DNA of 64,000 nucleotides from Cordia subcordata (lineage: Eukaryota; Streptophyta; Magnoliopsida; Boraginales; Cordiaceae): contig JAPTOF010000012.1 of NCBI GenBank assembly GCA_028554755.1, forward strand, positions 1,630,501 to 1,694,500. The letters run 5' to 3'. The position numbers were made by a program, and so were the translations under genes. Below are positions 33,711 to 45,263 of this stretch, in pieces. The notes beneath the pieces were generated by a model. It was not told where the DNA came from, did no database searches, and saw only the letters and a program-made list of their open reading frames with translations. The first letter of the stretch is position 1, and the number at the start of each line of letters is the position of its first letter.

Positions 33711-36700
33711 ATGGAGAATACTGGGGTGGAAGCATTCTTGAAGAACAGGAGGTACGGAAGCTATTTCGATGCAAGATGTGATGGTGGTGTTGATTTGGCT
33801 GCAAAAGCCAAAGTAGTGGTTAAGGAGGATGTGGTGGGGCAGAAGCAGAAGCAGAAGCAAAAGTCATCTGACGACTTATACGTTGATGATGATGGGTGGT
33901 GGAGTGTGGTGATTTCATGGTTGAGAATTGTGGTGTGTTTTGTGACAATGATGTTTACCACGTTCATTTGGGCTTTAATCATGTTCGTACTCTTGCCTTG
34001 GCCGTACCAGAGGATTAGACAGGGCAATATATATGGTCATGTGACCGGTCGATTGTTGGTAAGCTACTTTTTTCTTTTTTAACTTATTGCTTTAATATAG
34101 ATTGTCTAATATTCCAGAATCTCTGTTCCGGATTTGCTTATGCGAATGATAAGGGAAGTTTTCACGTCCTATCCTTTTTATGTATAAAAAAAATAACAAG
34201 AAATTCATGTATCGAATTGTCTTACTATAATCAAATAATCAGAAATTAGTTTGGTTTACTATAATCAAATGATTGAAAATTAGTTTTACACACCCCCCCT
34301 CCCAACAACCCCCCAACACACACGTAATGTCATATAATTTTCAATTTGTTCCTCTCTCAATCTAAAGTATCTTATTTTGTTTCCTTTGCCCTCATTTTTT
34401 ACATTTTGCTCTAGATTTTCTTTTCTTTTTTCCAATTGACTTCTGTTAAATTATAATTGGTAACTTGAGAATATGACCTTTTCTTTTGGGGTCAAAACTT
34501 GAGAATTTGATCATTTAGGTGTTTTTGCTGCCTAAGCAGTTATCTGGAATTGTTAGTTAACATTTAATGTACGTGTTGATTGTGTAGACTCAATGATCAG
34601 TAATGGAGCACAAGATAGTACTTCGTATGCAACATAATTCTTGGATAAAAAAAAAAAAATTATATACAACTTTATTCCAAAACTTCCAAATGATGAAATT
34701 GGATGATATAAGATGATTACATTTTGAACCGAAGGATTACTTAACTAGTGGTGGAGTGCTTCTGAGTGTGAGCAGGAGACTTAATTTACTCAAATCACTC
34801 GAGAGGCTGATCTCTTTGGAGTCAATTTCGATAGGTCTTATATCTGACTAATTGGAGCCATGCCACTTCCCCATCGAGTCGTGTCTCGGGGTATGCATCC
34901 TGGTGTGAGTCCAAGGAGTTTCGAATAGTGTTCTCCTGTCATTAGGAAAGAAAAAAGAGAGAAGGTCACTACTTCTAGCAGTAGAAAGTATTAATCTAAA
35001 AGGTAAGACGAAGTCATTCATTATTTAACACAATATTCTACCAAAATGATTTGAACGATTGTTTCTACCCTTAAAGAATTTTCCAATTTTGAAGTCATGT
35101 TGTCTGATATTTGAAATTATTGACTCTGTTTGTGTAAAATGATCAAATGGTTCAGATTCTTGATTGCAGATGTGGATTCTGGGGAATCCGATAAAAGTTG
35201 AAGGTGCTGAGTACTCTAATGAGAGGGCAATTTACATTTGTAATCATGCATCTCCAATTGACATTTTCCTCATAATGTGGTTAACCCCTACCGGCACTGT
35301 TGGCATCGCAGAAAAAGAGGTGTGTACAGATTCTTTCTGTCTCATTGACACATTTTCTTCGCTATATGTTACTCTTTCATTCCATGAATATTCCGTGGAG
35401 AGGTCAAGGAGTTATGTAAAATATTCCTCATACATTAAACCACTACAATTTGATTTTGAATTTTCCGTTTCCTTTTTTTAATCTTCTGTAGTTTGTTTTT
35501 TTCCCATTTCCTTTGTGGTTTGGGGGGATTTATCATGGTACAATTCAGGAAAAAAGTTGAGCTATTGCTGCATCTAATTAGCTAGTTGCATCTCAAGGTC
35601 ATGTGACTAGGGGAATTGATTCGTTATGCATATTTATTCAAAGTGATTTAAGAAACTTCAAGTCTCACTTAATAGTTTATATATCAATTTACAGATTATA
35701 TGGTACCCACTCTTCGGACAACTTTATGTTTTAGCAAACCATCTCCGAATTGATCGCTCCAATCCAACAGCAGCCATTGAGTCCATGAAGAAGGTATCCA
35801 ATTTTTAAGGGAAAAGGTCGAATGGAAATAAATTCCAATTTATTAGTGTCGAAATCTTTTGTACAGGCTGCTGATGCAGTTGTGGAGAATAAGTTATCGT
35901 TGATCATTTTTCCAGAGGGCACCAGATCAAAAAATGGACGATTACTTCCATTTAAGAAGGCAAGATGTCATAACTACTACACTCTTCTAAAGCTATACTG
36001 TGAATTATTAAGTCACAAGCATTTGTTGTGGTCAACACTTGATTATGATCATGATTCATGACCAAAGATGTGCATCGAAATTATATCAGTGTCTCAGGGG
36101 ATGAGACTGTCTGACTCGTGAGCAAAAGCAGCTTATGGCCACTAAGACTGCCCCTCCTGTCCTGCCTCAAAGTTCTTCGTTAAGAGTGAAATTACGTGTT
36201 ATAGCTCTTACTGGAAAAAAAAAAAATTTCAAATTCGCCTGTCATTTAATTATTTGGTCATTCTTGGAGATTGCATATCATGCCTCCAAGCTCAAACCCT
36301 ATTCTTGCTTGCTCCCATAAGGGTTTGGGTTTAGGGGCGTGACAATACATGGCTTTTTGTTCCTTTGGACTTTAGCACTTTGCAGAATCAAGTATCTATT
36401 GGCTATATGTTCCTCAATGTTTCCATGCCTCGGTGAAATTTCAGAAGCTGATTTTTACAATTTTTTCATTAAAACTTGCAGGGTTTTGTACATTTGGCAT
36501 TGCAGACAAGAAGACCAATCGTTCCAATAATCTTTACAGGCACTCATCTGGCATGGAAGAAAGGCACATTGCATGTGAGGCCAGCTCCATTGACTGTGAA
36601 GTTTCTTCCCCCAATAAGAACCGAAGATTGGAAGCCTCACAAAATTGATGACTATGTGAAACTTGTACATGACGTTTATGCTCAAGAACTTCCCGAAGCT

Positions 36701-36736
36701 CAAAATCCTCTGGACTGGGAAGCAAGATGCTCTTAG
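33711..36736 (+). CDS. 1-acyl-sn-glycerol-3-phosphate acyltransferase, microsomal class-B type
   Basis: Acylates lysophosphatidic acid at sn-2 to give phosphatidic acid for membrane lipid and triacylglycerol synthesis at the ER. Exons 33711-34058, 35170-35319, 35695-35793, 35867-35959, 36482-36736; 945 nt, 314 residues. Motifs: N141-HASPID with H142 and D147 (block I, NHX4D), QLYVLANHLRIDRSN (block II), FPEGTRS at 214-220 (block III), IVPIIFTGTHLAW (block IV). A hydrophobic segment spans about 67-99 and ends LLPWPY. Overall likeness and length match the coconut/Limnanthes-type LPAAT (about 300 residues) better than plastid or LPAT2 types. Intron 4 has a GC donor (AAG|GCAAGA). Substrate preference cannot be read from sequence. 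Confidence 0.92.
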
Positions 36737-38030
36737 CATTTGATCCTGATAAAGGTGTAACAAGCATATTTTGTAATTTTTAATGTAGGGAAAGAGAATG
36801 ATTATTTCGGGAGTCAAAAAAAGGTGATGGTTTAAGAATGAGAATGGATATTTTTGTAACTCGAGAAAGAAATAATCTAGTGTCCGATTAGATGGTTAGA
36901 TGATATCCAAAATTGAAGTCTCTTACTTAAACGCAAGACACTTAGCGTGCTAATGTGTTATAATCAATAAGATATCTGTCCCGGTCATAGTTGATGTGCA
37001 TGACTAGATGGCAAGTATTGAACTCTATCCCATGGATAGGGCTCGTTTCAAAAGCATAAGCATTTTTTAACAATTTTTATAAATTTTTTTTTGAGAATAT
37101 AAAAATTTTAGATTTTAAAAAGTTGTATTTGAGTTTTTTAATAATTTTATTTTTCTAATAAATAAGTGAAGCAGTTATTGCAAAAAGAATGTATTCTTTT
37201 TAAAAAAATATTCTTCTTCTTATAAAAAAAACTTAATCTTAACAAACCTAAACTTCTTAGATGGAGTCATTGTAAACCAAGGAAGGTCATCTGATCCACC
37301 TTGTTTTTGACAAATTCTAATTATTATTAGTGCTTATTGAAATTAATTTATTTCGTGATCTATTTTCTGTAACGATTAATAAATTTGACTGAATTTGAAT
37401 ATATGTGGATTGAGTTAGGGAATGGATTAAAATTGAAATTGAATGAATTTAATACTCGAGATAAATTACAAGGTGGTTTTTGTCCGAAAAGAACAAACTA
37501 GAAGATGGTTTAATGGTGGTTATTGTGACAAGTGTGATGCTAGTAATTTAACAATGTAGAAGGATGATTACTTTTCTATACATCATTGACTTTAAAATGA
37601 ATTAATCATTAAAAAAATTATGTAAAAGATTAAATTTAGACGTGACAGGTTTTAAGACGATAAATTGTAAATTACTACAATTGGGCTTATTTTCTTTTTA
37701 ACTATTCCATGTACTATATTCTTTTTCAAATGTATCCACTTTAATTTTCAGTGAATAATTATGGAATTTTTAAATTTATATCCACCGCAATTAGGGAAAT
37801 TTTGTGGTGACGCTCAAAGTAGCCTTCGTAATATTTGAACTTTATATTTATGTAACTTCGCTACTATAATTTTTAATGAAACGTGGCGTCTGTTAATTGG
37901 ATCTAAAGACTCACAGCCTCGTCATTTTATCACACCCCAGTCCACTCTCAGGTGTCACCATTACTTTTGACTTTCCTCGTGCTCTTCGCGCGTTTTAATT
38001 GATTTATCACTTTAACCCCTCCAAAACATC
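36737..38030. other. Spacer between the acyltransferase and AT-hook genes
   Basis: Acyltransferase 3'UTR followed by AT-rich DNA with poly-A/T-rich hairpin material near 37030-37230. No coding frame, RNA gene or clear transposon ends were found. 37940-38030 is C-rich and promoter-like for the next gene. Confidence 0.4.
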
Positions 38031-38172
38031 ATTAATTTCCCTTCAATCCCAAACAACTCTTAGTTAAAAATCGCCAAGATTTTTCTTTCAATTTTCAACC
38101 ATGAAAAAAAATCTCTAGGGCTTCAATTTTTCTCTCTCAACACACTCTTAACTTTCCTTAAACCCCTTAAAG
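38030..38172 (+). promoter_or_regulatory. Candidate first non-coding exon of the AT-hook gene
   Basis: A pyrimidine-rich, 5'UTR-like stretch ends AAAG followed by gtacaatc (donor at 38173). A matching acceptor, gattttgcag, ends at 40554, 33 bases before the ATG. It contains a five-codon upstream frame, atg at 38101 to tag. Expression is not shown, so this is inference. Confidence 0.4.
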
Positions 38173-38259
38173 GTACAATCTTTTCACTACCCCTTATATT
38201 TAATGTTAGATTAACTTTAGATATCTGCTAATTTTCTGAGCATTTATTCACTTTTTCAC

Positions 38260-39923
38260 TTGTCACAATTTTTTTTTTCTTGGTTTCCAGTTAATTCAGT
38301 TATTTATGTGTGTATCTATATCTGTATATATGCGTGTATATGTGTGTCTATATACACACACACACACACATACACACATGGGTACATTTGTGGTTATAGA
38401 TGTATCATTCTTGTTCGAGGTAAAATTTTGACCTTGGTTTTAGTTTGTTTGTTGAGATAAAGTTTTGATGTTGGTTTTAGTTTTTGGTTGAGGTAAAATT
38501 TTGACCTTGTCACCTTGGTTTTAGAGCATGTCCTCAGGAACCAAGTAATTATGTGCATAAGGTTTAACTTTAGTCCTCTTTTTGTCTATCACTCTATTGA
38601 GTTGTCAGTCAGGGGGTGTTCGCTGTCCCGGGCACAGTTTACGCGTAGCTTGAACTAATACACTCACCCGACAGGCCGAGTAAATCTGCCTACCCGGCTG
38701 TGCCCACCCGAAGGGCATGTAAACCAAACTAAAACGAACCTTTAACTAACTAGTGGGCCGGCTATATGAACATGGTGATGCCACATGTGGCATTTGTATT
38801 TAATTTTTGCATGAAAGACAAGTCTCCTTTTGAATTGGTTACAGAAATTGGATGTATGATGACATGAACGCTTAGGCAACTATATGCGTGCATATTAGAT
38901 TGTTTTTCTTGGAGATAAATTATAATGAATACGATAAATGAATGGGTGAGCATTCATTTTGTGAGATAAAGAGAGATGTGAATGCTTGTTGATTAAAGTG
39001 TATGTGTTATTAGTTTATGTGGATTGCAAAAGTCCATGTTTGCATTCTTTTGGCTTTTCTGCTGGACAGAATGATATAGATCATTAGGCTTGAATTCTAA
39101 GACCTATTGGCCTTTCAGGCTTTTTGAACAGAGTGAATTTGGGCAGTCGTTTGGGTAGTATGTCATTTTTTTGCAAGGTTTTTGGGACACAAGTGTCAAG
39201 TTGTAATTCTCTGTTCATAGTAGTTACTCTAAAGTAGGAGTTCTTAATTTCACGAGTAAGGGTCTGAATGACCTCAGAACACTCTGCTTAGCTGACTGTT
39301 AAAACGTGAACCAAAGAAAAAATCTGTTTTACCAGTCAAGGATGAGGAAAGATGTGAACTTTGGTGGATGAGTAGATTATTCTTTAGGTACTTTCAGTAT
39401 TGTGCCTCCGGTCGCTCCTTCAAATATATTTCTCAACGGTGAGCGGATTGTTAATTGGGGGAATGTTGGCACAAGAGAATATCCTTGGTGAATATCCTCT
39501 CTTCTTCTTTATATTTGCTTGTCACCTGATCTATAACTAACATATGCAATTAGATGTTTTGATGCTAGAAAAATGGCAATGTATTATTATGATGATGTCG
39601 TATCACCATTTGCCGACCTGCAGTTAATCCCCGTTAATAGTTGATATGTTACATGTTATTGCAGTGCACAACTCATTCCTTGTTCTTTAGATTGTTACTG
39701 GACCTACCATTTTGTGTATCATTTTTTGTTTTGGCTACTGTAGACTTTGTTTAACCATGAGTGGACTCTATCCCCCCTTTTTGGCAAGTCAGGCCCGAGT
39801 TTCATACCATCTTGTATGTTCCAAATGTTGAATACTATTTTAGGCGGTTCTCATGTAGAGGAAGAAATTTGCATTGGGAGATTGCAGCCTTTTTCTCTGG
39901 ATGCTAGATTATTAATTTTAAAG
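38260..39923. other. Probable 5'UTR intron sequence, no gene
   Basis: Includes (gt)n/(ca)n runs at about 38300-38380. A GC-richer patch at 38600-38760 contains an inverted pair, GGGCACAG/CTGTGCCC (about 38630 and 38698). No coding frame resembles a protein. Confidence 0.4.
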
Positions 39924-39995
39924 GGGTCCATAGCTCAGTGGTAGAGCATTTGACTGCAGATCAAGATGTCACCGGTTCGAACCCGGTTGGGCCCT
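39924..39995 (+). tRNA. tRNA-Cys (GCA anticodon)
   Basis: 72 nt, intronless, full cloverleaf. The acceptor stem GGGTCCA pairs with TGGGCCC with one G-U wobble (T4-G69). The D arm contains AGCTCAGTGGTAGAGCA (A box). The anticodon loop is CTGCAGA with GCA at 39956-39958. The T arm ACCGGTTCGAACCCGGT (B box) is perfect. CCA is not encoded, as expected for a nuclear gene. No run of four or more T follows within 100 bases, so Pol III termination would be poor. It lies in sense inside the likely 5'UTR intron of the AT-hook gene. Confidence 0.93.
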
Positions 39996-40587
39996 CAACT
40001 ATAAGCCATTCTTCTTTAAAGGAAAAAAAAAAAAAGAATCTTGATATATTCAGGTCAGATAACTCTTAAAATAGATAAGTAAGAGTGAATGAGCAGACTT
40101 TCTCCGTTTTGCAGTATTTCTCTTTTTTCTCTTCCTCTCTTACTCTATTTGGTTATTCGTGGAGAGTGGGATGTTATTGTTTATCAATCATACATTTGCC
40201 ATGGAGGTGGAGGAAAATATTAAAGTCTCATATGGCTTGTAAATAAAAATCAAACTACAATAAATGGCCATGGCTTGCTCCCTATATTTTGTTTGCACTA
40301 AGTGTCATCAAGTTGCAACTGATTGGTCGAGAATGGATTAGGATTCCTAGAACCAGGTAAGCATATCCAGCTTGAGAACAAGATTATGTATCTCACCTCC
40401 TCAAAGTTCTTTGATTAATGGCATAAAGTGCTCATCTAGTTTATTTATTTTGAAAGATGTAGATTATGGTGTTGGATGATTCTCATCGTGTTCAATGTTA
40501 TTTAAATTAGTCAGCAGGCTTCATCAGCAGGTGCCCAAGGCTGAGATTTTGCAGATATAGGAAGTGAATTTTCTGTAATTTCTGAAG

Positions 40588-41783
40588 ATGAGTCAACCAA
40601 TACAAGGGGATAATTCAAGTACCCAAGCAGTTCTCCCTGTGAAGCGTAAACGGGGACGCCCACGGAAGGATCAGTCGGTGAATCGCGTGGAAATTACTTG
40701 CGTGCCACCTGGTTTTGGTGTAAAAGAAAACTTATGCCAGGGAGCAGATACAAATGATGGAATGGTGGGTCAGGCTGTCTCTGGTGTTGTTGAGGCTGTA
40801 TTTGATGCCGGTTATTTTCTTACTGTGAGGATTGGCAATTCTGCTACCAACTTGAGGGGTGTTGTATTCAAGCCAGGACATTGTGTTCCTGTCACAGCAG
40901 AGAATGACGTTGCCCCTCATGCTCAAATGATCCGAAGAAATGATCAGATAATCATGCGCAGACATAATCGATCCAAAAGTGGCACTGAGCAGAATGGATC
41001 ACCGCCTGCAAACCACGTGTATGGACTTGTGCAATATACAACTAATAAGACGGCTGCAAAAGGCAGATACGCAGCTCCCATTGCGCCATCTGTTCCTCTC
41101 ATCGGCGCAAGAGGCACTGTGGTTCCTGTTGTACTTCAGCCGGCCAATCTGTCAACTCCTCGATACCAAGTGCATCAAGATTCTCCTCAAGATATGATGT
41201 CTTTAAGAGATGATGAAGTACATGCAGTTCAACCTCTAGCTATGTTACCACCTGATGTATCAGCACCCACTAGTCAGATGCCAGTTGCCCAAAACCAATC
41301 TTTGCCTTCCCAATCCCTTGCCGGCCAACAAGTAGCAGAAGGAAATGCCCAAAACACAAATGGCTCATTGAACGGAGGAGCAATTACAGCCAGACTAGAG
41401 GAGGAAGAGGGCAAGGCAGATACACCTGGTGAACTTACCAAGGATCCCCAGTGCTCTTCACCATCATCAGTAACTAAGTACAACATGACTGCCTCTCAGT
41501 CGCTTTCTGGGGAGCCTAATCTGCTTCAGGAAAGGCCCTTTCAAACTGCAAATTCTGCTCTTCACATGCAATCTGCACCTATTTCCAAACCCCTAAAGAA
41601 TTATGCAAGTGGTAGGATGACTGAACTTTTGCTGGTAAGACGAAGCATCGGCTTAATAATCACCTTGAATATAGTAATTTACTTTCAGATACTTGCAATA
41701 AACGCTAAAAGTTCACTGTCTTTGTGTAGGCTGTACAGGAGAATATGACAGAGAACCAAGTTCCACATGCTGGATACCTCTAA
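40588..41783 (+). CDS. AT-hook DNA-binding protein, plant-specific family
   Basis: Exons 40588-41634 and 41730-41783 (GT-AG); 366 residues. Residues 19-28 are a canonical AT-hook (KRKRGRPRKD) that binds the minor groove of AT-rich DNA. After PPGFG (39-43) comes a conserved plant domain at about 56-120, GQAVSGVVEAVFDAGYFLTV, GNSATNLRGVVFKPGHCVPV, NDVAPHAQMI. The remainder is Pro/Gln/Ser-rich and probably disordered. It resembles the proteins called METABOLIC NETWORK MODULATOR 1-like in Arabidopsis, from memory, and is not the AHL/DUF296 type. Likely nuclear. A decayed partial copy lies at 47459-47645. Confidence 0.85.
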
Positions 41784-44700
41784 CATGATGTGCCTCAGCA
41801 CTCAAGCTTATACATCACCCTCTCAAATCTAAGTACTTCCAGTGGTGGTCAGACAATTTTGCAAGCCAAGTTCTTTAGTAGGAATATCCGCTTTGTTAAA
41901 AAGCTAGCTCTAGTATATTTTTGGCATGTAATTACTGTTTAGGGTACGTTTGGATTGGTTTTTTTTGTTAAAAAAAAACACTTTATTTTAATTTAAAAGA
42001 GCACTTTTCTATTACTTGTGGGCATTTGGAGAGCGTTTAATCGAAAAGCAAAATGTCACGCCCTGACGATGGAAACGCCACATGGGCAGCAAGATGACAA
42101 GATAAAGGCAGGGAGTTCGACAAAATGAGGGGGCTTACTCAAAAGCTATGAAAGGAGCGAATAAGGGTAAATAGGTGGCAGATAAGACATCAAAGGAAAA
42201 AAATGTATACGCATGTGTATATGTATATAATAATAAGCACATTAGAATGGTTGAATAGATGACATTTAGCACACTCAACCATTTTAATGTAAGGAACGAG
42301 GTATTAATCTGGCCATTAATTTTAAATTTCTTCTCGTGACAAATCCGTATAACTCATTTAGAGCTTATTTGGATTAACTTTTTTTTGAGAAAAAAAAACA
42401 TATTTTTGCCATCAGTATATAAATCAGAAATGATGAAATTCCAAGGGAAGTTAAAGTTCAAATTTTTTTTTTCCAGAAATTAGAAATTTTAATTTATTAA
42501 AAAGTTTTCTTACAAATTATAAAGAATATTTTAGAAAAGATCAACTCATATTGACTCTTATTCTTTGCAAGGAACAGAAGTCCTAATCCGTCTACCATAT
42601 AATCTGTTCCAAGTCAATCAATTTTTAAACGCCAAAATATTTAGGCTACCTCTCAGTCAAACGCCCAACTTACAAATCAAAAGAGTCAAATACGTCGAGC
42701 CTTTCTTAGCTGAACTAGTATATGTTGATCCGTTCCCAAATGTCATATATTTTTATATTTTATATTTTGTGTAATTTAGACGTTCACATAAGTAAATGTA
42801 AATTAATTTTATAAATTTAAAAAATTTAATAATGTTTTGAGTTTATACCTTTTATCTAATTAAATATTCACGAGATTTAGAATAAAAAAGGTTAAGCATA
42901 AAGAAGTTAATTTTTTTAACTTCCTTGTTACATTTTGTGAAGATTTTGAGATAAACAACTCAAAAAAATATATAAAATACTAAAAAAAATAAAGAAGCAA
43001 CCACATTGTGCTATCCCAACCAAACATAATATACACAAATTATACTATACACCCTATACACCGCATACCAGTCTTGCACTGTACACCTGATTGAAAGTGT
43101 ATTGCGTGCCCTACTTTTAAAAAACAAAAGTTGCAGACATTTTGTTCTCTGTCTTCTATTTTTTCCAATTATATTCCTTCATCCTTTCCAGCTTTTACAA
43201 TCCCATAAGTTTGTTGTTCATTTTAAAAATAAACATTATCATCTATTGTCAATGGCAGCTCTGGAGCTCGAAGAGGCGCGGCAGAGGATTTGATCAGAGA
43301 TATTTGGATAAAAATTATGGATAATAATGTCGCCGTCGGTGATGTCAAGCAGTGTCTGTGGAGGAATTCACATATGAAGTTATGTTTAGTTGAGAGATTG
43401 GATAATAATATTGTCAATTGGTTAATAAAATCTATTACAAGGGTTGACCTTCATTGCAATTGAGTTTCAAATTCTCCCTTGGTTCTGCGTTCACTTTTAG
43501 CTTAAGACCATGAAACTCTTGTACTTGTGTGATACTCTTATTTAAATAAATTGCACTTTTGAAAAAAAAAATGCATTTTTTAGTGCGAATTTTGTATTTA
43601 ATTTAATATATTAGAAGATATTTTAAGGTTGTGAGCTTTTCGATTAAAGTTGCAAGAAGTTTGGTCAAAATTGTGAACTTGTCACTTATAGGTATTGTGT
43701 GGATGTGTCGACAATAGATTGGAAACATATCATTAATTAATTATGAACATATAAAAGATGTGAATTGTGAATATGTAAAAACTGTGAACATGTAGTATAA
43801 AAATTATGAATGTATAGTATAAATTGTGAATATGTATATAAATATTGTGAACGTTTAAAAATTATGAACATATAATATAAAAATCGTGAATGTATAATAT
43901 AAAAATTATGAATAGGTGCACTATACTAGGTTAGTCTCCCCATAATATAAAATCACTCATTCCAAATATCAAATAAAAAAGAAATTCTTATGTGGCACAC
44001 AACTTTTCAAAACGTAAAAGAATAATATAATTACAATTATTAAAAAAATAATCGAAACAGTGAAGAAAAAAATCACGAAGTTCTATATGATGCTAAAGTC
44101 AAAAGTTAAAAAATTACTTTATCATTTAAAAAAGTTTTTATTGATTTAATAATTCTAAAATTTCTTTATTAATTATTGAAAAATAAATATAAAAATAAAG
44201 AAGTAACCAAGGGTATCAAGTGACATCTTACCTAAGTATTAAATTAAAAATTAACCCACACACTTTAGCAATAAAAGAAAAAATAAGAAAAGTAGAATAA
44301 CGTGCACACTAATTATTTAAAAGAAGTTAAATGGTTGAGGGAATGCCATGTGGCACTCCACTCATCTATTTTAATGTATATATAAAGATGTTAATGTATT
44401 TATTTGTTATTTCAAGTATTTATAGATTTTTAATTTAAACAAAAAAATAATTAGATATATTTTTTAGTTTTAATTTAAAAAAATTACAGTGACATATAAC
44501 ACCCCACTTTGTCATTTTAATAGATAGATAGATAGATTTTCTTTCAAAAAGAAGGAAAAGAAAATAAATTTATATGTAATATGTAGATTAATGAAAAAAA
44601 TAAATTTGTCATACAAGTGAATATTCGGAGATTGGCAATTGGTTGCTAAGTTAGTTTCCTTTCCCAATCGTCCATATAAATATCTTATTCGAGAGCTCTA

Positions 44701-45263
44701 GTGTCTTCGTTGCTAAAACTATTATTAGTTTCATCCTGAAAACAAGGAAAGTCTTTTTCTTTTGGCCGAAAGGAAAGTCTTTTGTTGATGTATTTGAAAA
44801 TTTATTTCAACTATTTATTTTCATATATATAATAATATTTGAATTATTTATGAAATTTAAAGTTAAAACAAAATATAATTATATTTTCTTTCCCATTACT
44901 AATTCTTTAACAATTTAAATTCCATTAACAATTAGATACTATGTGCGTGTACATATATATATATATATATGTATATATTATACGCTCGTTTTAATATATA
45001 TGACAAAACCCTTATAATATAAAACATCCTAATTCAAGAAATAGGATTCTTGTGTGATACGAATTAGGAAACCTTGTGGCAATAGAAAACCTTTTCATAA
45101 AAGGAAAAGAGATGTTTGTCGCAACTTACTATTTAAACACAGTCAGATGATAGAAACGTTGTGTCTTGGAGTTGGCCACCTCAAAAGTTCTCCTTAACCC
45201 TTCTCGTTATACCTCAAGCATCTTTTTTTTCACCTTTGATTATTATTTTCTATTCTTTAACCC
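41784..45263. other. Spacer with repeats between AT-hook and F-box loci
   Basis: No supported gene. 41880-42030 and 44250-44630 have diverged copies at 47650-47840 and 47908-48350. A possible dead gene scrap near 43252-43460 starts at an ATG, stops after 13 codons, and stays open in another frame. A TATA-like ctatttaaac lies near 45128, upstream of the F-box pseudogene. Confidence 0.45.
43735..43915. repeat. Degenerate AT-rich minisatellite, TGTGAAYRTRTA-type unit
   Basis: Nine or so imperfect copies of a ~15-28 bp unit around 'tgtgaatatgta' and 'tatgaacatataatataaaa'. It comprises A/T plus a regularly placed tgtgaa or tatgaa core. Non-coding. Confidence 0.7.

Noticed and set aside
38600..38760. 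GC-rich inverted pair resembling part of a tRNA or SINE head
   Set aside because: No complete A box/B box pair or cloverleaf could be drawn.
42565..42774. 69-codon plus-strand frame after the AT-hook gene
   Set aside because: No recognisable domain, and it lies in AT-rich repeat-derived sequence.
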